Origin: Cinnamomum chago
Lineage: Eukaryota > Streptophyta > Magnoliopsida > Laurales > Lauraceae
Direction of reading: 5' to 3'
Assembly (NCBI GenBank): GCA_038049695.1
Contig: CP142451.1
Location: forward strand, 32,286,001 to 32,350,000
DNA: 64,000 bases
A program made the position numbers and the translations under genes. Shown here in pieces: positions 1-10,114 of the stretch (within the stretch, counting starts at the first letter, position 1; every line of letters begins with the position of its first letter). The notes below the pieces were generated by a model that made no database searches, had not been told where the DNA came from, and saw only the letters and a program-made list of their open reading frames with translations.

Positions 1-37
1 TAAGTTCATACATATCATGCAATGAAAAATAACATGT

Positions 38-409
38 GAGTAAATATTTAATTTTGATAACAGTAACTTGTATTGAGGAAAGCGCCTTTGAATGTGAGGT
101 ATCGTAGTTCCGCATTGACCGCATTGACCAAGGAGTCATGCGACATAACGAGTCGTATTATACGGTTTGGAGAAGACGTGACCATGGGGCTGTGGCGGCA
201 GAGAACGTACAACAGCTGGTCTGAGTAAATATATATTTTTTATAACGGTAACTTTTACTGAGGAAAGCGCGTTTGTATGTGAGGTATACGTATGGTAGTT
301 CCGCATCGACCAAAGATTCATGCGACATAACGAGTCGTATTATACGGTTTTGAGAAGACGTGACGATGGGGCTGTGGAGTGTGGATGCAGAGAACGTACG
401 ACAGCTATC
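38..409. repeat. Two-copy tandem duplication, about 185-bp unit
   Basis: Two adjacent diverged copies (about 38-222 and 223-409). Shared landmarks in the same order are gagtaaatat, ctgaggaaagcgc, the block catgcgacataacgagtcg followed by tattatacggtt, gagaagacgtgac, atggggctgtgg and gagaacgtac. Copy 1 has an extra internal doubling of 'cgcattgac'. I see no coding capacity that is shared and conserved. It may be part of a longer satellite or the end of an element lying outside the window. Confidence 0.85.
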
Positions 410-1000
410 ATGAGGACAGGAAATTTGATTGTTACTTTGACAGGAAGGAGAGACATGGGGAAATGGGGTGTATGACTCAGTCTTGACAAGAAAACTGGGG
501 GAATTATATTATGTTTTCATTGATCAAGAAGATTTTTCTGGATTTTTTTCGTGCGTGGAAGAAGATTTTAGACTTTAGAGTGAGGCAATGAAGGCCAGAT
601 GCCATAGGTCTGTTTTCTCTCTCTCTTCGCTGGCAATATTTCTTTTTTTTTTTCTTTTTGATTTTGGGCGAAAAGTTTGAATTTAGGCCCGTCAATGGAT
701 CCGGTTATAATGAATATTGGGCCCGGTCCGTCCCATCTCGAGTCCCAAAATATAGGATTTAAAAAAAAGTTATAGTTCGGTGGGCTGGGCTTGGAAATAG
801 TTTCAAAGCCCGACCAAAATATGACTGAGATTAAGCAGAATAAGCCAAGCTCAGCCCAGTCCAGCCCGCCTGCAAGCGAATTTCACTAATTCTTAATAAA
901 TTTAATAGATAAATACATCTCTCGAACAAATTAATATAAGCAATAATTATAACAAACTAGTTAAGTTAAAGTAAAGTGAATCCAAGCAAGAAATGACAAA

Positions 1001-1220
1001 GGGTCATATCAAAAGTACACAATTTCAACATTTCCTCCGAATCTTTCAAAAAAAAAAAAGGAACATCCTTTCTCCACGAAAAGATAAAAAAACTCTACTT
1101 ACCTATACAAAAAGTAAAAAAGATTTCATACCAAACAACTAAAAATAAAACATCATAACACCTTATATTTTATTCTCTTTTAATTTGATGCTTCACCTCA
1201 CCATACATCCAAACATGCCC
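1001..1220 (+). repeat. Dispersed direct repeat, copy 1
   Basis: Begins gggtcatatcaaaagta and ends with atccaaacatgc. A second copy in the same orientation lies at 2211-2450. Shared blocks include tattttattctctt, ttgatgcttcacct and ccatccaaacatgc-type sequence. The similarity is clear but diverged. It lies inside the possible 686-1983 element, whereas copy 2 lies outside it. Confidence 0.7.
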
Positions 1221-2210
1221 TAATGAACTCCTTTGGCAGCTCAACCATTTTATATTCACTAAAGTAAAGAACACTATCATCCTCATTTAGATTTTGAATA
1301 TATCGCATATTAAGATCATCAATTTCAATTCTCGAATGTTCAACTTTTTCCCGCTTGCTTAAGGAAAGACTCATTCCATTTCATTCAAAATCTCTAACCT
1401 CTTATTTTGAGCAAAAACAATTGTATAGCTCAGAGAAGCATAACATGGATTTTCATTTTTTTATATGAAACAAATAAAGATGCATTTGATTGGAAAAAAG
1501 AATTCAATGAACCTCAAAACATAAAGAAACATTTGATTTATATTGTCTTAAATTCGATTTTCATGAAGCGAATAATACACATTAAGGTTAGATTGCCAAT
1601 TATCATTTTGTTATATAAATTTCTTTTTCATATAATCGTAGACAAACTTTTTTTTGTTATATAAAACTTCTTGCAGGGAACAAAAAGTCTCCCTCAGTCC
1701 TACTCTTAGCACGAAAGGTCCCAAGCTCGAAAAAATTGAGGAGGGTTTAAAGTACAGTTCACACTCGGTGTCCGGTGACAGTATATGAATAATTAGAAAA
1801 TATTTACCTTATATTCAAGATCATGCTAAGCCTTGGCCTGGCTTAAGCCCGCATGGAACGGGACTTGACGTAAGCCCATTCAATTAAGGGTGGGAATTGG
1901 ATAACCCCCGGTGAGCACGCCCAATATTCGGGACAGGATTGGACGATTCAAGCCCAAGTCCGGCCCGGCCCATTGACAAGCCCATTTGAAATGAATTCAA
2001 TGGGGTTTGTAGCGCAGACTCTAATTTCATTTTTTCTTTTCTTTATTTTATTTTAATTAAGTTTAAGATAGGAGTTAGAACCCAAGAGAGCTCATACAAG
2101 TGGGATAAGGAAGCTCACAAAGTTGAGTCACATACCTGGGCGTGTTTGGATGGGTGGTGAAAGAAATTCAGGTAAGGTAAAGCCTTCATTATCTAAACAA
2201 GAAAAGATTA

Positions 2211-2450
2211 GGGTCATATCAAAAGTATACAAATTCAAAACCCCCTCCTTTTTAAAGAAAAAGCAAAAAAACAACCTCCTTCCTCCACTAAATGAGAAAA
2301 AAATATCTTCTTTTTATACAAAAGGATAAAAAGATTGTCTATTAAGTCACTGAAAATAAAAAAAAACCATAATAAGCCCCTTGTATTTTATTCTCTTGAT
2401 TTGATGCTTCACCTTACTTTACTTCAATTCACCATCCATCCAAACATGCT
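2211..2450 (+). repeat. Dispersed direct repeat, copy 2
   Basis: Same orientation as the copy at 1001-1220, sharing gggtcatatcaaaagta, a tattttattctctt block, ttgatgcttcacct and atccaaacatgc. Slightly longer than copy 1 because of small insertions such as an added ttactttacttcaattc segment. Function unknown, non-coding. Confidence 0.7.
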
Positions 2451-2953
2451 TGGGGATCGATCCCCGAATAGCCGAGTGATATGCGGAGTAGCCAATCAAC
2501 TGAGCATTTCCTTATTGTAGAGATGCTAGAAGATAACATGTGGGGTTGCCAACTGAGCTACTCCTTCTTGTAGAGATGGCATAGTTTCTTTCCCTTTTTC
2601 CCTCCAAATTTTGGAGGACAACAAATGGTTGCTCATTGTGTTTGCTCGATCCCTGGGTATGCTACTCTTCCTATGTTGTGGGCTTTTTTTTTTTCTCATT
2701 TTTGTGGGCTTTCTTAGGCATCACCCTTTAGGATGGAGTACAAAAAGGAAAAAAAGAACTTTTATAATAAAGGTTTTCCCTCATAAATTAGCGGCGTTTT
2801 AATAAAAACCGATAATACATGAGATTAATTGAGAATAAAGTTTAAATGATAAAGAAACACTTATGCCAATTTCTTAATTCTTCTTCACAACTTTAGGTTC
2901 ATTGGGGGTGTGGGACAATCCAAAAAATTATTTTAAAAGGTATTTAAGGGAGG

Positions 2954-5552
2954 TGTCGCAACCCCGGACCGGGTTACCGAGGTCCTAATCCGGGATCGGG
3001 ACTCATAATGTGTGTGAACATTTATTTAATTTCCCACAGATGTCCGCGGTGAGGATATCACAACAACATAGTACATTTTTGTTAAGTGCGGAAGCGTGTA
3101 GCAAATCAAATTGATAATTTCAATTCTAGTCACAAGATAAAATCATATATATAAACCAAGTATCAGAATGAGCAATGAACATTAGTGCTTTCCCGAAAGA
3201 AAAGTTAAAGTTTATACTAAAGATCATTTAGTTACATTCCCAAAAATAGAGGCCAGCAAAGGCCAATAAAAACAAAATACCAATCTCCAAAAGAATGGTT
3301 AAACGTTCCCAAAATGTTACGTCTCTCAAAGCAATCAAATGTCTAAACGACATCGTCAGCATGCCACTCAACTAGGCGTTGCGGTTCACTGATCGCCTCC
3401 TCAAGCTCCGCCTTTGGATAGACAATGTCCGGACCTGAGTACCAAAGAGTGGGTCAAACACGACGGTTTGACAAACGGGTGAAAAAGGCATAACAATATA
3501 ACAATAAATGAATTTACCTTCAAAAGCATTTAAATCTGTTTAAATAACAATTTTCATAAAAGAGATAAATCATTTATTCAAATACAAGTATGCGTTGTAA
3601 AACATGTAAATGTAACCAAGGAATCGGGAAATGAGCAAGATGGCAATCACACGAATCTAAGTCCTCTATCACCGAAGTGACAGAGCAATATCAAGGCGTT
3701 GATCTCAGTCACACGAGGTGAGGAGAAACAACGAAATATATACATATACATATAATATACGGGATATGACCACGGTAGCGAGCCGGGCATCGGGAACCAC
3801 GGTAGCAATCCGGGGTATCGGGACAAGACCACGGTAATAACCAGGTAGCGGGATCCAAACTGCAGCTGGCGGGACAAGTGGGGGATCTCCAAGTCGGTGG
3901 ATCAAACCAACAGGGTTATCCAAACTTAGTGCTGCCGACTCATTGGTCAAATGACAAGATCAAAACATGTATAAAACACATCAAGTGCAAGTACATAAAT
4001 AAACGGGACGGGGGTGCTCAAAGGCACAACTGTCATATCAATCGGGGCATGCTTGTCGGGATTAGCAAAATGCTACAATTTCAATTTCAATATTTTCGGG
4101 AATGCATAAGAAATTTGGGAATAATGAAATACAAATGAACTTTCGAAATATCAAGACAAGTATCGGGGCTCAAGTTCGCTCGAGCGAACTGTCCAGAAAC
4201 TGGTTCCGGGACAGTTTTGTTCTTCCCCTTTCCTCTTCTTACAATACCCTTTGAGCCTCAATTCTTCATCAAAGTGGGAGGCTTAAAACTCCCTTTAAAC
4301 ATCATCTAAAACACCATAGAAACATCCATAAACATTTATCAAATCAACATCTTCTTCACCTCATTCCACCATAAGAGAAAGAGAAAAGGAGACCACCATA
4401 CATAAGGATTCATTTGCTAAAATCAAGACATAAATGAAAGACTATAAATCACCTTTCCATTGCAATAAATGAGTTAGCAAAACTCTTTAATGAGCATTTA
4501 TTTCAAATCAATGCAAGATAATAAACCTGAATACGAATGATAAAACCAATCACATTTCTCATAAAACCATTAAATGCTCAAACTGTCATTTCATCCACTT
4601 GCCTTAGGTCTCTAACTAGAAGTCCAAGCTCTAATCACCTCTCCAAGTCAAAATCCAAAGCTACACACAAAAACCCCCAAAACAAACCCTAAAAGGGTCA
4701 ATACAAGAAATAAAAAGAGAGAACTTTCAATAATGGAGATGGAGCTTCTCTAGGATCATAAGAACACAAATATAGAAGATGAAGAAGATTTCTTACAAGG
4801 AAGTTCTTCAAATGGCAAGAGTTATCTCAAGGAGAGTCTTAATGTTGGTAGATTTCTCTTCTAATGGCATCCATGGAAAGCTAGCAAGGTGGGGAAGGAG
4901 AAAATGAAATCCATTTCTTGATTGGTGTGAGGTTAGTGGTGGATTTGGTGATGGAAAGCAAGAGAAAAAGGAAGAAAGGAAAACCCTAGGGGAAGACTGG
5001 GGTTTGAGCTAGGAAAGAGGAAAAGGGAGAGGAGTCCTCCTTATATACAGAAATGAGGTTGGGTCCCACCACTAGAATTATTCATGGGCTGAAATCATGT
5101 TTATCGGGGCCTCGAACGAATTCGACGAAGAAGAGAAAAATGGTCACCGAAATATCTAGTTTCCAAAAAGTATATGTTTTGCGGGTTTCGGGAATATCAA
5201 ATTTTGGGTACAGATTTAGTGCACAATGACTGTTTGCCCTCAATGCTAGGAAAGTCGGGTTTCGGGGTCTCGAACGAGTACGGGATCAACATAAAAGTTG
5301 TAGGGATTAACAAGACAAGTAAAACAAGATTAAAACAATAAACACAAGAATCTCAGATAAATCCCCAAGTACACGCAAAGTCATAAAAGGAACCCCCAAA
5401 GGGCCCCACTAGTCATAAAGGCACTTAAAATTCCCCAAAGCTATATCAAAAGCTATTCTATTCCCCAATAAACCAAAATCTACGAATCACACTTAGAACT
5501 AAAATATGACTTAATTAATACTAATCGATGTCACTCAGGACGGGGTCTTACA
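2954..5552 (-). mobile_element. Solo LTR of a long-LTR retrotransposon (copy 1)
   Basis: The element starts TGTCGCAACCCCGG and ends GGGGTCTTACA, giving TG...CA ends with imperfect inverted termini. It is bounded by a perfect 5-bp target duplication GGAGG (2949-2953 and 5553-5557). No gag-pol coding, primer-binding site or polypurine tract lies inside, so a single 2.6-kb LTR left by LTR-LTR recombination is the simplest reading. I place transcription on the - strand: a TATA-like box sits on that strand near 5040, about 500 bp inside the 5532-5552 end, followed by a CT-rich leader. The same family recurs at 30631-33383. Long LTRs with this kind of TGTAAGACCCC start occur in plant Ty3/gypsy lineages; the exact lineage is not determined. 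Confidence 0.88.
5038..5048 (-). promoter_or_regulatory. Possible LTR TATA box
   Basis: On the - strand the sequence reads tgtatataaggagg, followed by a pyrimidine-rich leader (ctcctctcccttttcctc). This is the expected layout of a U3/R promoter in a - strand LTR. The related LTR at 30631-33383 lacks an obvious counterpart here, so the call is tentative. Confidence 0.35.
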
Positions 5553-5628
5553 GGAGGCTTGTCTATTCAACACAAAGGAACAATTGTGGAGTTAAAAACT
5601 TAAAATAGACATGAAGTGATATTTTTTT

Positions 5629-6421
5629 GAGGAATTTACCGATAAAAGCCCCATAGGACTCCATACCACTGATGAGGTCCTAGAATCACCGTATAGACGG
5701 GAGGGGTCCTTTTGGTGCATTTTGTCCTTTTTTTGTTGTCTTTTAGCGATATGGTTGATATTGATCATTCAGTGGTGGTTACTCTCGATTTGCAGAACCC
5801 AAATAGAAACTTGATTTTTCTCTCTTGGTTACTGGTGCTGCTCTAAAGCGAGGGATGGGGCCAAGATTGTGAGAGAGAGCATGAGAGGGAAAGAGTAAGG
5901 TGCATAGGCGAAGATGTTAAGGAAGTGAATGAGGCCGCGATGATGATGAAGGCGCCGAATTGGAGGAAGATCCATCGAAAGGGGAAGATAGAGGAGCAAG
6001 AGACAAAGAGCTCGAGAGGGATTGAGAAATAGGCGAGGGAGATGAGGAAGTCACTCCAAATCTGGCATTGGAGGATGTTGTTGAAGGTCCAGGGGGTTTG
6101 AGTTTCTTCGTCCTTGCAGAAGCAACGAGGAAAGGAGAACGTCGAAGACAACATGTTCAATGAAATGCCATTGAGAGAAAGGTAGGGAGGGGGCAAGAAA
6201 ATGAGAGGGGGAGAGATTCAATGAATTCAAAATGGTAGAGGAGAGAAAGGAAGGAAATGGAAAACTAGGAATTTGATTTGTCCAACACGACCCAAGGGAA
6301 GTGAGAGGAGGCGAGCGCGGAGGATCTGCAGGGATTTGTCGGTGGACTTTCTATCTATAAAGTGATTCTTAAACCTCATTAGTGGTATGGGGTCTATGGG
6401 GCTTTTACCCATAAATTCATC
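5629..6421. mobile_element. Pack-MULE carrying an ethylene-receptor fragment
   Basis: Long terminal inverted repeats of about 70 bp lie at 5629-5699 (starting GAGGAATTTACC) and 6351-6421 (reverse complement starting GATGAATTTATG). They share aaaagccccatag, ccataccact, atgaggt and agaatcac in order. A perfect 9-bp target duplication TATTTTTTT flanks them (5620-5628 and 6422-6430). Nine-base duplications plus long inverted repeats are the hallmark of Mutator-like elements. The interior has no transposase but contains part of a plant gene on the - strand, which makes it a Pack-MULE. The AT-only duplication is low in complexity, so chance agreement is possible, but its position exactly at both repeat ends argues against that. 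Confidence 0.88.
5830..6230 (-). pseudogene. Ethylene receptor fragment (subfamily II-like transmembrane domain)
   Basis: The - strand translation gives a Cys-rich N-terminal piece (CFCKDEE), then NNILQCQIWSDFLISLAYF, SIPLELFVSCSSIFPFRW and FLQFGAFIIIA. After a one-base shift near 5938 it continues GLIHFLNIFAYAPYSFPLML and SLTIL. This order matches the N-terminal ethylene-binding transmembrane region of plant ethylene receptors. The FVSCS segment after PLEL resembles the ETR2/EIN4/ERS2 type more than ETR1. In the family, the copper-binding Cys and His occupy C-x3-H directly after the FIVL-like stretch. Here the His (GLIH) survives but the base loss falls in the Cys codon. GAF, kinase and receiver domains are absent. 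It lies inside the Pack-MULE inverted repeats and appears intron-free, so it is a captured, non-functional fragment. Confidence 0.82.
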
Positions 6422-6634
6422 TATTTTTTTTATTTCCATAATTTCTAGGTGAATAAAGTGAAGGGGGACGTATATTTACTTATCATTTGACAAGACTTGC
6501 ATTTAATCCACAAACTTGTTTATTTTTACCATGAAATTGTGCAATAAACTATGATTTAGTATCCAAAATGTGTAACAAAGTACAGAGGATGTACGGTGGG
6601 TGAGTGGTGGCTGGGCTAGGAGTGAATGTGAAGG

Positions 6635-6920
6635 GCCCACTTCTTTATTAGAATTCCTGGAATTCATGTCTGGGAGAATTTCAAATTCTCAAAAAGTTGT
6701 CCCCTTACGTGGAATTTCAAATTCCTCTTTTTTATGAAGGATTTGAAATTCCAACAAATGGTATATAGAGTGGAATTTCAAGAATTCCCAAAGGTTTTTT
6801 TGGTGGTTGGATTTTAAAAGAAACACAGCATTTCAAATTTTAGGGATTAAATACCACATCATATCCAAAAAGGCCCCAATCTCTTAAATTTTAGACGGAA
6901 ATTCTGATAAATAAACAGGC
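6635..6920 (-). mobile_element. MITE copy 1 (about 285 bp)
   Basis: Read on the - strand, this segment matches 17106-17381. Shared parts are the cctgtttattt/cctgtttagtt end, an acatgatgtg-like block, repeated gaattcc/ggaattt motifs and the aattctaataaa end. The two ends are imperfect inverted repeats of about 22 bp (ttattagaattcc against tttatcagaatttcc). It has no coding capacity. The class is uncertain, because no target duplication could be recognised. Confidence 0.7.
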
Positions 6921-6969
6921 TGAAAAAGTGGGAGGGAGAGATTTTTCACAGATGTCATACAAGTTAATT

Positions 6970-7032
6970 TATTAAAGGGTGTTGGTATTTACACCCACAA
7001 TATGCCTATACGATTTGCTATTTGCACCCACC
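6970..7032. repeat. Short inverted-repeat element (gggtgttggtatttacaccc)
   Basis: 6977-6996 reads gggtgttggtatttacaccc, a near-perfect hairpin, followed at 7016-7029 by tgctatttgcaccc in inverted orientation to the start. A related structure lies at about 9035-9114. It is a small non-coding MITE-like sequence. Confidence 0.5.
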
Positions 7033-9610
7033 TTCCTGTTGTTAAATGTCACGTGAATGTAATTGGATTGGACCGGCCTTGACATCTTTGTTTGTCCTTT
7101 TTCTTTCTCCTTCTCCCCTTCCAATGTAAACCGTTTTGCTTTGGTATGAGGACCCTCCAGCTCCATCTAGTGGGTACTTTTATTGATGGCCCACAATTTA
7201 GAGACCACAACTCTCCCATCTGATTTAGAGTCTCATAGCGGCTCATGCAACTGCCAGTAAACGGTCCGCAAGAATATTGGGAAATGGATGGATAGGATTG
7301 TCAGAAAAAAAGAGACCATCCATGTAATGATCTAATAATAAATAAATCTATAAATCATTTGGGGGTAAGCATCTCATCATCTTCATTAAACATCATGTTT
7401 TCAGGAGACATATAAAATTAGGAAGGGTTTATAAATTTTTTGTTTGGGTCAATTTTTTATTTTGTTTGCTTCTTATACAGTGCCCACTAGCAAATATTTC
7501 AATAATCTTTATCTGGTGAAGTGAATGCATGGAGCAGTGGGTACCTCTTTAATTGGATGGAAGATGAAGTAATTAGAAAGGGACACTAAATAATTTTCAA
7601 AGTTTCCCTTGTCAATTTCTTTTGGTAGAAAGGTGGATTTGATAGAAAGCACACAACATTATAGAGGTTGAGAATTTTTTTTGTTTTTTAACTTTCATCC
7701 CATCCACAAAAGCCGTGGATCGGGTTTTCATACTTATGGTGCACGTTAGTTCTTGGTGTTTGTGGGTTGCCATTGAGGTCAACTCAAATTTAATCTTTCA
7801 GATTATTAGATAGGCTAAACTAGACCAACCCGCATAAGTGTGGATCAGATGCCGGTTACGTTACGCATTGCACTAATGGGTCAATTTCATAGGCCGGGTT
7901 ATGTTTTCCCACCCTTACTATTTCCATTTGTTCCACGTAACACCACGCTTCATTATCTCGTCCACATCTTAATGTTATGGAATATGTAATCAAGACTAAA
8001 AAAACCAAAGACTTTGAGAAGGAAGAAGTAATCAAGACTAAAAAGCCAAAGACTTTGAAGTCAAAGGATCCATACACCATTATCCTCTATATTGTGAATG
8101 AGAGGCCAGCCTCTTTTCAATCCACCAGCGGGGCCCCATTAATGATTTTGAACCCCCTCTGGACAAGTCATCTCACGGTTAATGGATTTCACTCACATGC
8201 AAGTGGGGCCCACCGTTTGATACCCCCTCGTTCATGTCGATGCCTTAATTACCGATCCACGAGTAAGAGACATTTTTTTAATAAAAATAACATGATTCAC
8301 TGCAGGCGCAAACGGATTGTTCATCGAAGCTCACAAGACCCAAATATCATGCGACAAATTTCAAGTGTCAAAGATAACTGCATTTGGTCCAAAAAAATTT
8401 CTAATGTGTTAATCAACATCCCTATATCTTCAAGAGATATCATTTTCATGCGAGTAACAAAGGCCCCACTCAGGCCACAACCTTTGATCAAAACAGGTAC
8501 TTTCACTCGCTCGTCTCCTCCATGATCTGGCCCAATTTCACCCACCATTGAATGAAATCTCAAAGAAATGTGTGGTTTAAAGACCACCAAACAAACTTCA
8601 AGGCCCCTTAAATCAATGGCTAAGATGATCTCACGTCCTTCTTTCCTCCGACCCCAACCTTCATCTGCATCTGCCAGTTCATCTCAGCCACAAAACCTGA
8701 TCTTCGCTGCAATGGGCCCCATAGATTAGAGCCTCCTGGTTCTTGTAGGAACCCAACGGGAAAAAACACACTGGCAACTCCCTGTGGCCCATCTCTAAAT
8801 CACAGTCGTTCATCTCCAAAGACGCCATGTCCTTCCTAAAAAAAAAAAAGTCCTATAGCATGCCCTTTAAATAGTAGCCGTACTCTGTCCCCTCTCATCA
8901 TCAAATGATTCCCACAAGTCCATGCCACAAAAAAGAGAGGAAGGAAAAGCCGGGTGTCAAATCCTAGCATTCATTGAGATATAGGGTGGGTGTATTTACC
9001 AGGATCCTTTATTAAAAAAGGGGTCATAAAAAATGGGGTGCTGCTATATGCACCCAGTCTATACTATACCTATCTAAGCCTATTCATGTGTTGTCTTATC
9101 ATATAGCAACACCCTTTATCAATAAGTCCCTCCTACTTTTGGAGTACACGGATATGCGATCTGTCACTTTTGGAGATTCGCACAAGTCATGATTAGTTTG
9201 AGTTGCAAAACTCAATGTTCATAATCATAACTCTTTAACACTTGGTAGGTTTCTGAATAGACGGATAGGATGATGATCTGGTCGAGTTATATACTGTCCA
9301 TATCTACAGCAGCAGACAATTTTTACCTGAATAATATTATAATACTGAATGGAGTCATCGTTTAGTCACCAACCACTTTTCTTGATATGCTATCAAGACT
9401 TTGTATGGACAACAAAAGTGAAAATAATTCAAATTGCAAGCCCCACCCTGGATAGGCCAAACTTGACCATGTTCCTTTTTCTTTTTGTTTGTTAACTATC
9501 AGTCAAGTGTCCCAACTCACATGCAGCAACTGCACATCTAATGGGGGAAAAAAAATGAATGATGCATAAGTAAGAGATATTTTTTTAATATAAAAAACAT
9601 GATTCACCTG
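7033..9610. other. Gene-free stretch with small repeats
   Basis: Several reading frames of 60-180 codons exist here (for example 7977-8525 +), but they have low-complexity or random-looking composition and no family motifs, and I do not accept them as genes. Two features stand out: a 38-bp block at 8262-8300 repeated at 9570-9607 (gtaagaga...acatgattcac), and a short inverted-repeat element at about 9035-9120. The remainder shows nothing I can interpret. Confidence 0.5.
9020..9126. mobile_element. Mini-MITE with GGGTGYTGCTATATG ends
   Basis: The left end ggggtgctgctatatgcaccc (9035-9055) and right end catatagcaacaccc (9100-9114) are inverted repeats of about 15 bp, separated by about 45 bp. 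The left end also forms a local hairpin. A relative lies at 6970-7032, with both followed or preceded by tttatta-type sequence. It is too short to encode anything. Confidence 0.55.
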
Positions 9611-9625
9611 GCCTCTGTTTTCAGA

Positions 9626-9720
9626 GATTATATTCCCTGAATCATCTAGTTCAGGGAATATATTCCCTGAAAAACAGGGGGAATATATTCCTTGAACTAA
9701 ATGATCATATATTGAAAATC
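9626..9720. repeat. Nested palindrome cluster (attccctgaa)
   Basis: A perfect 22-bp palindrome built on ttcagggaata lies at 9650-9671. It is flanked by further copies of the same arm: tatattccctgaa at about 9630, and cagggggaatata and ttccttgaac at about 9676-9696. Several alternative hairpins are possible, including a 13-bp stem with an 8-base loop (9630-9662). It lies about 450 bp upstream of the MULE-OTU coding region, so it may belong to that element's terminal region, though I found no matching distal end. Confidence 0.75.
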
Positions 9721-10114
9721 GTAAAGAACAACTTGCATTAAAGAACAACTTGCATTAAGGCCTCCAGGAAAATTGCCTAGGAAATGTAGGACGTTGAGAG
9801 CAAATCAATTCCTTCTGTTTGTTTTCAACTTCCATTAGTCTTCGTCTTCCCCAATTCTGAGCTCATGTATGACAAGAGGTCAACGAAGTGTGTCTCTTTA
9901 GTTCCATCAGACCTGTGTGCATTATGTATTAGTCTATGTATACATAGATATGGTTCTTCTTGACAATATACATACCAGTATAAGATATGAATTTGGATCA
10001 ACTGAGTATTTGAGCCAATGATCTGCGATTGTCAAGAGGTTCAAGTGATCAGGTAAATATACAATTCTTTAATTATTTCAGGAAATATTTTTTTATTAAT
10101 TGTAGATGCTCAAG

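Larger units (their letters stand above)
410..2953. other. Gene-free stretch with diverged non-coding repeats
   Basis: No convincing coding region. The 686-1983 part has GC-rich ends resembling each other in inverted orientation: left end starts ggcccgtcaatgg, right end reads ccattgacaagccc. This suggests a degenerate 1.3-kb terminal-inverted-repeat element, but I could not fix a target-site duplication. The rest is AT-rich with poly-A and poly-T tracts. Short reading frames here look random. Confidence 0.5.

Noticed and set aside
7977-8525. 182-codon open frame on the + strand
   Set aside because: Repetitive Lys/Thr start, no family motifs, and an overlapping antisense frame; composition looks random. 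No splice or conservation evidence.
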